A stretch of DNA of 64,000 nt, from positions 310,001 through 374,000 of the forward strand of contig JAIGNY010003010.1 in the NCBI GenBank assembly GCA_020152595.1, in the 5' to 3' direction. This document shows, piece after piece, positions 1 through 11,894 of this stretch. The stretch's first letter is position 1, and each line of letters opens with the position of its first letter. The notes beneath the pieces are model-generated. The model made no database searches, was not told the origin of the DNA, and saw nothing but the letters and a program-made list of their open reading frames with translations. This DNA comes from Chiridota heheva (Eukaryota; Echinodermata; Holothuroidea; Apodida; Chiridotidae). The translations under genes and the position numbers were made by a program.

Positions 1-322
1 TCTAGTCAGAACAGTAAAAAAGAAGATTTTTTTCTTTTGCAAAGTAGAAGTATTATCTATATTTTAAAGCTTTTTTTCTTCTCATTTTATGTACAATTTT
101 CATGATACATTACAGTACAGTATTTAGCATACATTGCAAGGCAAGTAACATTGTGAGCTGTCGTGTGAATCAGAAACTTGACTGAGGTGTATGTCTTCTC
201 AACATATTAACGGAAGGAGGTTGACTGACCTACACCATTGTACTTTTCTTATTGTCCTATAATTGACCTTTGACCTTTATCATCTTTTTCTTTTGCGTTT
301 AACCTCCCCATCCATCCTGCAG

Positions 323-434
323 TTGCCTCCTCTGCCAGAGCTACCGCCTCCCATCTTTCGTGTCAGCTGACCACCCCTACACCAGAGTCGTCATTTCAGT
401 CGAGCTGTGCATGCAAAGTTGCAAAACCTCCTAA
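323..434 (+). CDS. Candidate exon, unrecognised product
   Basis: A GC-richer island begins right after a strong acceptor: a long pyrimidine tract, then ATCCTGCAG ending at 322. All three frames stay open for some distance. One frame is proline-rich and stops after 15 residues at 368-370, a second stops at 432-434 and a third near 468. No family is recognised and the frame cannot be chosen. It could be an internal or alternative last exon of the gene that ends at 8546. The acceptor and composition are seen; coding status is inferred. Confidence 0.3.
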
Positions 435-654
435 ACGTTGTTCAAAGGTCAAATTTCACCAGACATAAACATCTGTATGTAAAAACAAAAAGTTCAAAAT
501 GTTTACTTTAATATAGTTGAGTTAAATTATGTTATCTATTGTTGAGTTAGATTTTTTTGTGGTTCAAATTTTGTTCAGACGTTTATCTCCTTTTGTTTTC
601 TTGTTTAGTCATTATGGCTAATATAAACTAAATGTAGCATAAAAGGCCTTTCCT

Positions 655-1432
655 TTAAGGATAAGTTCAGTGGTCAAGCATGTCCATTTGATATGAAAGG
701 ACTTTAAAAGAAACAAAATGATGAAGAAAGTGTTCAAAACTCTTATTCCATTAAAGGAATAGTTCAGTGGTCAAGTGTGTCCATCTGATATGAAAGGACT
801 TCAAAAGAAACAAAATGATGAAGAAAGTGTTCAAAACTCTTATTCCATTAAAGGAATAGTTCAGTGGTCAAGTGTGTCCATCTGATATGAAAGGACTTCA
901 AAAGAAACAAAATGATGAAGAGAGCGTTTAAAACTCTTATTACGTTAAGAAGGTATTCAAATTTTGGTACCATTTGTGTGGAAACGACTGAAATCAGACT
1001 AGTTGTGACATCACAGCCTCGGATTCCTCAAAGTTTTGATGTATTCTCATATATTTTGTCCTATGAGTTTGTGGCCTAAAAACCATATGATATGTCAGGA
1101 AAGTAGTGAAACAGAATCTAGTAAAGGTAAGTATTATTTACCACCAGAAAAAAGTTCTAGGGAAAATAACTGAAATACTAAAAAAGTTAAATCAGTTTTC
1201 TTTTAAATACATTAACAATTGTAACGAATGTGAGGATGAGAACGACAACATTTCTTAATAGACCAGTCATTTCTACAAAGATAAGACAGAGCTTTAAACC
1301 GGAATATCTTTTTAAGAGAATAAATATTTTTGAATGCTTCCCCCTCCCCCTTCTCCCCTTTCCCGTCTTTTTTGTTTTGAATTCCTCTTTCACGTGAGAT
1401 CAGTTTGGTTAACCACTGAACTAACCCTTTAA
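655..1432. mobile_element. Family-A MITE with triplicated left arm
   Basis: The element runs from TTAAGG at 655 to CCTTTAA at 1432, with inverted ends of the form TTAAAGGNNTAGTTCAGTGGTC. The left arm occurs three times in tandem, starting at 655, 751 and 848 (period ~97 bp), while the right arm (about 1330-1432) is single. TTAA at both ends is the target of piggyBac-type transposons; assignment to that superfamily is inference. No transposase is present. Other copies lie at 6008, 21145, 44093 and 47880. Confidence 0.7.
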
Positions 1433-2360
1433 CAAAATTAAAATAAAAGCAGGGGTACAATAAGAGAGTGGAAAGGGCTCATAAACCTCTGTCCTCAAGA
1501 AAATCTAGATTACCACATATTTCTATTAATAGCCTTTGATAATTGCAAATAATATGATTGGATTTTACTAGTGCTGAGACTATATTAGTTATAAAAAAAA
1601 AAGTGTATACAAAGGAATTTTTTTTTATTTGAAGTAAAGCAAAAATAGCTTTTGGACAACAGGCTTGTTGCATGAGAAAACTTTTGGTGCATGGGAAAAA
1701 TTTTGTGGCAAGATATTATTTTTTAATTTTTTTTTGGCATGCTAGAAATTTCAAACAGTCGTATTTTCTATCAAAATTTGTCATCAGAGACAACCAAAAA
1801 ATGGAATTTGGATTGAATTGTGCAGATTCAGTGCAAACATTTTGTATATCTTTTAGACTGAACAACATTTAGGACATTTTGCAGGAAATTACCCAGGAGA
1901 TCAGAAAAACCATCAGAATTGCTGCATTTCCAGAAACATTAAATTTTCCCTTAACTAAACAGTTTATGAAATATTCTTTCATAGTTGCTTCATCATGTTT
2001 GCTTATATACTTTCTTTCATTCTGATGAAATAATTTGTTTCGAGTTTATGGACGGACTCCTTGTTGTTTTCTTTCATTGTTGTATATAGACCTTTTCAAA
2101 TATGAATCTGCAATTCTGCAAAAAATGCCCAAAAATTCACATGTCCATAATGGACCAAATGTGTACTGGGAGAACCTTATAGACCACGGGGAATCTTATC
2201 GACCAGTCAAGTACTGGGGGATTCTTGGCCATTTACACAATTCGTGCAGGGTATGGGACTATGTGTATGGAAAAAATCCGCTAATCATATGTGCATTATA
2301 CATGTAGGTAATATGCACATGTTTTATTGCTTGCATTTTTCCTCCAGCAACTGCAGCTGA

Positions 2361-2825
2361 TTGGTTGGGTAACAAAAGGGAAAATTGCCCCAGCAGTTGA
2401 TTGGCTAGGTGACAAAGGGAAAATTCACCATCAGTTAATTAGTTGGGTAACAAAGGGAAAATTTCCCCAACAGGTTGAGTAACAAAGGGAAAATTCCCCC
2501 ACCAGTTGATTGGTTGGGTAAGAAAAAGAAAATTCCCCCACCAGTTGTTTGGTTGGGTAACAAAGGGAAAATTTCCCCACCAGTTGCTTGGTTGGGTAAC
2601 AAAGGGAACATTCCTCTACCAGTTGATTGGTTGGGTAACAAAGGGAAAATCCTCCCACCAGTTGATTGGTTGGATAACAAAGAGAAAATTCCCACATTAG
2701 TTGATTGGTTGGGTAACAGAGGGAAAATTCTCACACCAGTTGATTGTTTAGGTAACAAAGGGAAAATTCCCCACCAGTTGATTGGTTGGGTAACAAGGGG
2801 AAAATTCCCCCACCAGTTAATTGAG
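2361..2825 (+). repeat. 39-bp minisatellite
   Basis: About 12 head-to-tail copies of a unit close to TTGGTTGGGTAACAAAGGG plus AAAATTCCCCCACCAGTTGA. Because 39 is a multiple of three, several frames stay open and give spurious ORFs on both strands. Outer units are more diverged, with 1-3 base changes and small deletions. No flanking gene signal was seen. Confidence 0.9.
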
Positions 2826-2829
2826 GGAA

Positions 2830-3520
2830 GTACAAAAGAATCATGTTAGGCTAAAATCAATTTAATATGGTCTATGAGTTCTTGCATTTTAAAGTTTTGG
2901 AATAAAAAGTTTTTAAACTGATAGCAATATACAATATGCACTTACAGGGATTGATTCACTTGAAAGTTTACCAAGGAAGCAACTGCTCAAAGTCTTAATG
3001 TGAAGCTTATTTATAATCTTGCGTAGTTGACAACAGATTATGCGCAAAACAACTCTCTTTGAATATTTGAACAGAAACGTAAAATAAGTACAAACTTCCA
3101 GGGTTGAGTGAGTGATAGATCAAATCAAAGTGGGTGTGCACTTTTCAGAACAAGGAAATAATATCACCTGAGATGTGGCTACTTACGTGTGTGCAGCCAC
3201 TTTTAAATGTGCCACCCAAGCAAAGTTGTAGTCTTTAATTGTACCTACATCTTCATTTCTTTTATGAAAGGAGAAATTTGCAATACCAATTAAAAGAAAT
3301 TTGCAATACTAATTAAAAGAAATTTGCAATACCAAATTAAAAGAATTTAAAGGTAATGAATTAAAAGTGTTTTCTGCCAGTGGTTTTATTTTCTAAACTC
3401 AGGTACAGAATGGCCACACTTGGCTATGAGCCTCAAAACATTTTTTCTTTAAAATTTGATAAAACATACCCACTCAATTCCTCTGGGAATATAGGAATTC
3501 CTATATGAGTGTGGCCATTA
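2830..3520. other. AT-rich spacer, no gene seen
   Basis: No exon-like sequence was recognised. A short local triplication of an AATTAAAAGAAATTTGCAAT-type unit occurs at about 3270-3345. The 3410-3520 segment leads into the following array and already contains GTGTGGCCATTATTTT, an early form of its unit. Confidence 0.5.
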
Positions 3521-5990
3521 TTTTTATGAAAGTGGTTATTACCTTATATAAAAGTTGCTATTATTTTATGTGAATGTGGGCATTATCTTATATGAAAGTG
3601 GCCATTATCTTATATGAAAATGGCCATTATCTTATATAAAAGTGGCCATTATCTTTTATAAAGGTAGCCATTTTCTTATATGAAGATATAAGTGGCTTCA
3701 GTGGCCATTATCTTATATGAAGATATAAGTGGCTTCAGCGGCCATTATCTTATGTGAAGATATAAGTGGCTTTAGTGGCCATTATCTTATGTGAAGATAT
3801 AAGTGGCATCAGTGGCCATTATCTTATATGAAGATATAGGTGGCTTCAGTTGCCATTATCTTATATGAAGATATAAGTGGCCATTATCTTATGTGAAGAT
3901 ATAAGTGGCCATTATCTTATATGAAGATATAAGTGTCCATTATCTTAAGTGAAGATATAAGTGGCTTCAGTGGCCATTATCTTATATGAAGATATAAGTG
4001 GCTTAAGTGGCCATTATCTTATATTGAGATATAAGTGGCTTCAGTGGCCATTATCTTATATGAAGATAAAAGTGGCTTTAGTGGCCATTATCTTATGTGA
4101 AGATATAAGTGGCTCAAGTGGCCATTATCTTATATGAAGATATAAGTGGCTTCAGTGGCCATTATCGTATATAAAGATATAAGTGGACATTATCTTATGT
4201 AAAGATATAAGTGGCTTCAGTGGCCATTATATCAAGATATAAGTGTCTTCAGCGGCCATTATCTTATGTGAAGATATAAGTGGCTTCAGCGGCCATTATC
4301 TTATGTGAAGATATAAGTGGCTTCAGCGGCCATTATCTTATGTGAAGATATAAGAGGCTTCAGCGGCCATTATCTTATGTGAAGATATGAGTGGCTTCAG
4401 TGGCCATTATCTTACATGAAGATATAAGTGGTTTCAGTGGCCATTATCTTATATGAAGATATAAGTGGCTTAAGTAGCCATTATCTTATATGAAGATATA
4501 AGTGGCTTCAGTGGCCATTATCTTATATGAAGATATAAGTGGCTTTAGTGGCCATTATCTTATATAAGTGGCTTCAGGGGCCATTATCTTATGTAAAGAT
4601 ATAAGTGGCTTAAGTGGCCATTTTCCTATATGAAGATATAAGTGGCTTCAGTGGCCATTATCTTATGTAAAGATATAAGTGGCTTTAGCGGCCATTATCT
4701 GATGTGAAGAGATATAAGTGGCTTAAGTGGCCATTATCTTATATGAAGATATAAGTGGCTTCAGCGGCCATTATCTTATGTGAAGATATAAGTGGCTTCA
4801 GTGGCCATTATCTTATATGAAGATAAAAGTGGCTTCAGTGGCCATTATCTTATGTGAAGATATAAGTGGCCATTATCTTATATGAAGATATAGGTGGCTT
4901 TAGCGGCCATTATCTTATATGAAGATATAAGTGGCTTTAGTGACCATTATATGAAGATTTAAGTGTCTTAAGCGGCCATTATGTTATGTGAAGATATAAG
5001 TGGCTTCAGCGGCCATTATCTTATATGAAGATATAAGTGGCTTCAGCAGCCATTATCTTATGTAAAGATATAAGTGGCTTCAGCGGCCATTATCTTATGT
5101 GAAGATATAAGTGGCTTCAGCGGCCATTATCATATCAATCAATCAATCGCCATAAGCCTAGCGGCTCATTGACGCACTCCTCAGGGTCATTGAATAGGAT
5201 GTGTTTGGCTGAAGATTTTGAAGTAGAATTCTGGACCACCCTGCAGTAGCCAGATCAGATGCAGACAATCCACTCCAATTTTTCATGCCATCCATCCACC
5301 TGGCACGAGGGCGCCCAGCATATCTTTTGGTACCAGAGGGAAGGCCTGACATCATGGGGGCAAGGCCTTTACGTACACTATGTCCATGCCACTTAGCTTG
5401 TTGCTCCAGGATTATCATATGTGAAGATATAAGTGGCTTCAGCGGTCATTATTTTATGTAAAGATATAAGTGGCTTCAGCGGCCATTATTTTATGTGAAG
5501 ATATAAGTGGCTTCAGCGGCCATTATCTTATGTAAAGATATGTGGCTTCAGCGGCCATTATCTTATGTGAAGATATAAGTGGCATCAGCGGCTATTATCT
5601 TATGTGAAGATATAAGTGGCTTCAGCGGCCATTATCTTATGTAAAGATATAAGTGTCTTCAGCGGCCATTATGTTATGTGAAGATATAAGTGGCTTCAGC
5701 GGCCATTATCTTATGTGAAGATATAAGTGGCTTCATTGGCCATTATCTTATGTGAAGATATAAGTGGCTTCATTGGCCATTATTTTATGTGAAGATATAA
5801 GTGGCCATTATCTTATATGAAGATATAAGTGGCTTTAGCGGCCATTATCTTATATGAAGATATAAGTGGCTTCAACGGCCATTATCTTATGTGAAGATAT
5901 AAGTGGCTTCAGTGGCCATTATCTTATGTGAAGATTTCAGTGGCCATTATCTTATATAAAGATATAAGTGGCTTTTGTGGCTATTATCTT
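3520..5990 (+). repeat. 37-bp satellite-like array with hairpin units
   Basis: Roughly 50-55 copies of a 37-bp unit. Each contains CTTATAT-GAAG-ATATAAG, a perfect 7-bp inverted repeat around a 4-base loop, followed by GTGGCTTCAGTGGCC. The left edge (about 3525-3690) has simpler ~22-bp units lacking the ATATAAGTGGCTTCA half, as if the 37-bp unit grew from them. Several units lack the TGGCTTCAG segment. A LINE fragment interrupts the array at 5136-5410, and a family-A MITE abuts its right end. The period is not a multiple of three, so no long ORFs arise. Confidence 0.92.
5136..5410 (-). mobile_element. 5'-truncated LINE 3' end inside the 37-bp array
   Basis: The minus strand encodes about 80 residues ending at a TAG at 5158-5160, with KWHGHSVRKG followed by GRPRARWMDGMKNW. 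These match the W-x-GH-x-x-R ... GRPRxRWxD signature found downstream of the reverse transcriptase domain in many non-LTR retrotransposons (known family knowledge). The 3' side has a (GATT)n-type tail. ATTATCATAT occurs at 5126-5135 and again at 5411-5420, a 10-bp target-site duplication. Clade (RTE, L2 or CR1 type) is unresolved. It is a dead, 5'-truncated copy. Confidence 0.85.
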
Positions 5991-6007
5991 ATATGAAAGA
6001 AAAATTG

Positions 6008-6552
6008 TTAAAGGACGAGTTCAGTGGTCAAGCAAGTTTCTCTTATATGAAAGAAACCTAAAACAAACAAAATGGTGAAGAAAGCATTCAAAAATATTAT
6101 TCATCTTAAAGTTTGGTATCATTTGTGTAGAAACGACTGGAATTTGACTAGTTGTGATGTCATAGCCTCAGATTCCTTCAGTCGTGATGAATTTATCATA
6201 TTTTGTGGCTTAAAACCATGGAATATATCAGAAAAAGTAATATAACTGAATCTATGAAGGGTATTTATAATATACCACCTGAAGAAAGTTAGAGGAAAAA
6301 TAATTTAAATAGTGAAAAGATTAAGTAAACTCTCTTTAAAATACATTAACAATTGTTAAGAATGTGAGGATAAAGACACCAACATTCCATAATAGACTTA
6401 CTACACCAGTTATTTCTACACAGATAAGACAGAGCTTTAAACTTGATTATTGAAATAAGATTTTTGAATGCTTTCATCACCATTTGTTTCTTTTAAAGTC
6501 CTCTTTCATATAAGATACACTTGCTTGACCACTGAACTTGCTTGACCTTTAA
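6008..6552. mobile_element. Family-A MITE, full length
   Basis: TTAA at 6008-6011 and 6549-6552 bounds a 545-bp element with long inverted arms. The left arm starts AAAGGACGAGTTCAGTGGTC; the right arm ends with its complement, CCACTGAACTTGCTTGACC. The arms extend about 100 bp (AAACAAAATGGTGAAGAAAG against TTTCATCACCATTTGTTTCT). The interior has no ORF. This is the best reference copy of the family in the window. Confidence 0.78.
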
Positions 6553-7590
6553 CTGATACTTAATTAGTTACTTAACTCATTATTGGACTTCCCATTTCAA
6601 TGCATCATACTTGTATTGACCAAAATCACATATGAAGTGTTGTGTTGTCAGTTGAAGAAGCAGCTACTGGAAATGAAAAAGTCATGTGACTTTACAGCTT
6701 CTGCTTTCATATCTTGTTCTGTTTGCAGTCAATCACTTTTCAATAAGTGACATTTCAGTACCAATTAATATCTAAGTTACGAAATAAGCCACACCCATTA
6801 CAGCAATGCAGTAACTAAGTGGGGGCAAACAACCTCAAATCTGCAATTGTCTTCGACCAAGCATTGCCATTTAGATATTTGGTGGCTGTCGCAAGCTTTG
6901 ATTCATATATGTCACTTCTCTGGATCTTTAAAGTTTTTAGCAAATGGGATAAACAAAATTAAGTTTGCTAACTGTTCTGGGTAACAGCAATCAGATTTAC
7001 AAAGCCCGCAGCAGGCCCATAAGTGCAATTTTTGTTAACCATTTTGCTGTCACTCAGTGTGTGTGCAGAAATTTGTTGTGTGCAGTAAATTGCATTGACT
7101 ACATAAGCGTGCCGCTAGCTAACTGTACTGTACCAGTACCACATAGGATGTTTGCCCCACTTAGTTACACAGATTTTGTTGCTAGGCAAATTCTTGTGGT
7201 GATTGGTTGAAAAAGCTGTCAATTTGTAACAATTTTCAAGCCTATTTTTAACAGTATTTGAGATAAATTAGTAATGCTTTAATTTCACCGATGTGTTAGT
7301 TTTTTTGTTGTATGTCTTTTTTTCAGTTATCTTTGTCATCGTAGCCTGTTATGTCCATTGTTACTCAATTTTGATAGTTTTGTGGCATTCCATAACAATA
7401 ATTTTCTTTTTGCATTATTTTGTTGTATGCATATTTTCTCCCCATTGCTACTTTTCTCATATAAGTGTTGTGCAGTTCATTTCATTGCTCTCTGATTGAT
7501 AATGATAATGTTAACTAGAAACTACCCTGGTTATTCTTTATTCAAATGAAATGGAAAGTACTTACACAGGTGATTCTTTGCATATATTTA
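6553..7590. other. Intron-like spacer, no gene seen
   Basis: AT-rich sequence with no recognised exon. ORFs of 68-81 codons at 6965 and 7293 have no protein-like composition (poly-F/V/L from a T-rich tract) and no splice support. Probably intronic to the gene ending at 8546. Confidence 0.4.
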
Positions 7591-7593
7591 CAG

Positions 7594-7633
7594 ATATGGA
7601 TATCCCCTCATGAGGGAATTCAATCAAATCCAG
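7594..7633 (+). CDS. Candidate 40-bp exon of the gene ending at 8546
   Basis: The segment is bounded by ATTTACAG and CAG|GTGCTT. Its length (13 codons plus 1) lets it splice into the 8308 exon, which needs a one-base carry-over. The joined frame reads IWISPHEGIQSNP, then the A-P-S-P-R-P start of the next exon. A second frame is also open. Support rests only on splice sites and phase, so confidence is low. Confidence 0.3.
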
Positions 7634-8307
7634 GTGCTTGGGCTATGCCCAGGGGGAAAGCAATTTCCCATATGTCTATCCACAGTGACTCCCTAATTTA
7701 GATATGCTTGTGCTTTTTCATTTAGAGAACTTGTCAATTTGTCTAAAATGGAGATTGTTTATATATCAGATTGGGACATTCAGGAAGCATTGGCATTGCC
7801 AGACTTGAATTTGGAGAGGTGGGGGTTTCAAAAATTCTGGTGGAAGGTGAGGGTATAATTCTTTTTAATTTTTTTTTTGGGGAATTTCCCAGAAATAGTG
7901 CATTTTCTCTTTGAAGGGTCTAAATGATAATTACCTTGTGACAGTTGTGTCTTTGTTTGTTGAGGTACGGGTAATGATGCAATTTGTGTTAGGGGAGGTG
8001 CTATAGTTGGTTTGGACTTAAGTGCGACGCAAAAAATATCACCTGACTATAGAACCAAAACTGTCACGCACTATCCCTCCCAACTAAACTGATAATATAC
8101 GTTATGTGTGAAAAATCTTTAAAGATTTCCAGAAGTTTCAACTATAGTTGTTCAAAGCGAGGGGGCTTTTGAAGTCCTTTCAAGTAATCATTTAAGAGAA
8201 ATGCATGCTCTTTTTTTTTTTCATTGATAGTAAAAACTATCTATACCTGGTATTTGCCATCTTCTAACATGCTTTTTCTTTCTTTCTTTTTTTCTGTCTT
8301 TCAACAG

Positions 8308-8546
8308 CTCCATCTCCCCGTCCAATTTCACGAGCTGAAGCTCAGCGCTCTGTCAGTAGGCGTCTTCACCGTGGTGTCGCAACCCAAGTCACCAGTGCAG
8401 ACCCTGCTCGGAGGGATTTTGTTGGGAGGCTAACAACACCTTACACTGCCATGAATGGGGGTCCAGGTGGGGCCCCCATGAAAGTAGAAATAGGTCATGA
8501 AGACAGTGCAGCTAGGACGTCCTCATCGAGATATATAAGAAAATGA
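8308..8546 (+). CDS. Terminal coding exon of an unrecognised gene
   Basis: A strong acceptor (a T/C tract then TCAACAG) is followed by two bases and 78 open codons to TGA at 8544-8546. The peptide is basic and serine/arginine-rich at its start (PSPRPISRAEAQRSVSRRLH), then has RRDFVGRLTTPYTAMNGGP, a Gly/Pro stretch, an acidic IGHEDSAARTSSS segment and a basic SRYIRK end. Codon use and GC content contrast with the AT-rich surroundings, and the other two frames are shorter. It looks like a disordered C-terminal tail. I do not recognise the family. The gene lies upstream and is cut by the left edge. Confidence 0.7.
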
Positions 8547-8694
8547 TGTTTATCCTTTCCTCAAGAAAAATTTGGAAATGCAATGGTTCTCTGACAAAAC
8601 TGAAAAATTTCATGAAATGAAATTGATCGAGGACTTTATGCATGATATGATATGTGGACAGTTGCAATAGAAACGTCGAAGCCTGATGTTTGGT

Positions 8695-8700
8695 AATAAA
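8695..8700 (+). promoter_or_regulatory. Candidate polyadenylation signal
   Basis: AATAAA lies about 150 bases after the stop codon of the exon ending at 8546. It is a plausible 3' end for that transcript. Further AATAAA hexamers lie near 9985 and 13319, so longer 3' UTRs are possible. Confidence 0.4.
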
Positions 8701-9519
8701 TAAGGATGCCTTACAGTGACAGTGATTGATACCCCCAAAGACGAGTTGAAAGAGCTATCATATTCTAAAATTGAGTAGGTATATGGCCTGGATATGCAGG
8801 TTGATATTCAGGGAGTACAAAAGTTAATTGACTTCTGGAGCAAGCTTTGGTAAAGGTAAATTGCAATGAGGATTTGACGATGCATCTCATGGAGGGGATT
8901 TGATGCTGCATCTGGGACGGGAGACGACTTTAGCGATGGAGCTGGTGTCTGCCAAGGATCACAAGTGTTTTGCCTACTTGGATTTATTTGTTGTGTGATG
9001 CAATATGGACAAATGAGTGTGGGATAAGCTAATCCAATCTTGCGAACAATTCTAGCTGTTAGTTGGTGAAAGACTTAGTGTAAATGAAGTGTGTGTTATT
9101 TTTTTTTTTTTTTAGCTCATCCAATATTGTAAGATTGTCAGTAAATGGAGTTCGCTAAGTGACAAGTATCCTAAGCCATTGATATGCATGTAAACCTTTT
9201 GTTACTTGGCGCTACTCTCACTTTCAGCAGATTAGACTTCCATGCCATGAGAAGTTCCATTTTGTTGGTTACAAATCACTTTATGGAGAGTATGACTTGT
9301 ACAACGTGCATGCGCAGTGAAGTTTTTTTTAGTGCAAATTGTATTTGGTTACTTATCGATAGATATTTAACGTCTTCTTTCTTTCTTTTCCCCCTTTTTT
9401 TTCCTTCTCTTAAGATGTAGGATGAAAGAAGAGATCTTGAGAATGTCATTTTTCATCTCTTAAGTTTAAAGTCGTGGAGTGATGAACATCAAGCCCCAAT
9501 GCATGGCGATCATACTTAC
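8701..9519. other. Possible 3' UTR or intergenic, no gene seen
   Basis: No exon-like sequence was recognised downstream of the first polyadenylation signal. The stretch is moderately GC-richer than average to about 9000 (for example GATGCTGCATCTGGGACGGG), then turns T-rich. Confidence 0.35.
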
Positions 9520-9812
9520 TGAGTTCAGTTCAACTGATGATTTAAACTCAATACATCTTGAATTGAACTTATTACAATTGCATTGAACTCAATACAAATT
9601 GAATTGAACTCAATACATATTGAATTGAACTCAATACAATTTGAATTGAACACAATACATATTAAATTGAACTTAATACAATTGCATTGAACTCAATACA
9701 AATTGAATTGAACTTGATACATATTGAATTAAACTCAATACTTATTTAATTGAATTGAACTCAATACATATTGAATTGAACTGAACTCAATGCATATTGA
9801 ATTGAATTGAAC
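9520..9812 (+). repeat. ~20-bp AT-rich tandem repeat
   Basis: Degenerate copies of GAACTCAATACATATTGAATT. Each unit carries CAATAcaTATTG, an inverted repeat, so each can form a small hairpin. Copies vary in length (18-25 bp). About 13-14 units. Confidence 0.85.
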
Positions 9813-11890
9813 AACAGATTTTCAAGAAAAGAAGTGTATGGTTTGTAAAGAAAAAACTTGAATATTTGGGAAATTGTATGTCTAATGTGTGTCAAGATAT
9901 GTCTGTTAAATTTGCATATGATGATCATGAATATTCATTGAGATGAGGATTTCATGATGTGATGCTGAAGTGGAGTAGAGCCAAAAAATAAAAGGGTTTA
10001 AAGCAATTTCTCCTGCCAAGTTATTTATCACATATCTTGGATGAATCTAGTATTGCATTCAGTGCACTTAGTTTTTGTAGGAGATAAAGATTTTGTTTGC
10101 ATGCTGTGGTAAGATGCATAAAGCAGAGGTAGATGACTGCATTGTTTAAAAATGTCAGTTTTAAGGACACAATCTTCAGCAAAGCAGATTGACAGAACAA
10201 GCCATGTTTTAGCCTTTCAGGTATTATCTTAAAAGTGGGTTATTAATAGGTAATGATGTACCATTTATTTACTGTATGTATGTGTTGTTGTCAGCATATG
10301 CACTTAGCTAAAGACCCAGGGGTACCATCATCTAGATTCTCTAAAAAGATCATTAAAGTAGCCAAAGTTCCTACCAAGGTTATTAAAAAGCTAATCTTTT
10401 TATTACTTTGTGAAGTTTCCTGATCAAATGCTAGTTTTTCTGCCTTGAAGAAATAGACTAGAAAAGGCAGTTTGGACATAAAACAAATGTGAACGTCACA
10501 ACACAAATTATCATATTATATGTATAAGAGATTTGAATCCTTTGAAGACTGGAAATCATCTTGTAAAATATATAGAAATCAATGGCCTTTGGTTTTGCAT
10601 TACTTTGACTAATTTTAGCAATATTTGTTCTTTCCGTCAAATACGATGTTGGAGAACACTAAAAAAATAGACAATATTTTTTTGTTTTTTTTTTGCTCTA
10701 AAACTCCAGTTAGTGGTTAGTGGAAAAGCTACCAATGAAGAGTTTTGAAAAAAGATCCAAACTTTAACCCTCCAAATTTTCAGCTTGGGTTTCCTTGTAA
10801 TATTTAAGTGAATACCTAGATTGCATATATATAAGTGGAGTGTCATAACAAGTTAGTTGCCAATTAGTTGCCAATTTTGTGGACAGGTTCAGGTTCCATC
10901 CTCTTTTTGGCATTGTCTCTAGATTACATAAGTGTTTTTTTATTTATTTTTTTATAGCGTTTGCAGATCCTTCTACACTTATGTCTCAGTCGCCATGAGA
11001 TGACAAGTTATAACTAAATGTTTTGAATAGTCGTGCAGCAGGTGTAAAGTAATTATTATTCAAGTATTATTGCTCTAAAAAGAATATGCTAGAATTTATG
11101 CAAATTGTTGAATGTTGTTTACAATTTCAAATTCTTGTCAACATTTTTGTGTAGCAAAATTATCCATTTGAGTTTGTTATTGTTTAGAATTGACACTTCT
11201 TTTTTTTTTAAATGTATTTTTCAGAGTGTGAATAAGTTAATGTAGGCATAGGTACAGTGTGTATTTGCATGATACAAAATAGCTGTTATTCTTTTGATGC
11301 ATGTGTGTGGCATTATAATTCTTCATTATGTATGCATGGGTTTTTTTTTTCTTTCTCATTAATGAAAATTCCATTTCTTTTTTGTAAGTGAAACTGAAGT
11401 TGTATTTGGGTGGTGATATTAATGGGATAATGAAAGGATTATAAAACATGTATGTGATTCGAAAACATGAATGTTTTTTATTTAATTCTTCACATTGTTT
11501 CATGTATTCATGGGTTTAAAATACCTCTTTCATGGGTCGTGGGCCAAAAATACTACCGAACTGTAGGGAAAATCCGGTCCCTGTATTGAACAAGTGAGCA
11601 TTGAATTAGTTAGCATTGTAGTTTTATATGGTCATATATATAATCAACATTTTTAGTGTCATTTTTTTTTCTCAAAACTTGCATCATCTAGTCCGATCCT
11701 ACAACTTTGGAGTCATTCTTAGTGTATATTTGTACATAGTGCATGCAAGGCAATTTGTTAGTGCTCACCAACCCCCCACCACTAGTTTCAGGTTCTTTCT
11801 TTCTTATCCTAACATACTGACCAATTGGAAGATTAAGGACAAGGAATCATTGTAACCTCAGACACAGGCTTTGTGTTGAGTGGTGTAGTA
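9813..11890. other. AT-rich spacer, no gene seen
   Basis: No exons, SINE heads or long repeats were recognised. It has homopolymer T tracts and a short AGTTGCCAATT duplication near 10855-10880. ORFs under 90 codons on the minus strand are low-complexity. Confidence 0.4.
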
Positions 11891-11894
11891 AATG

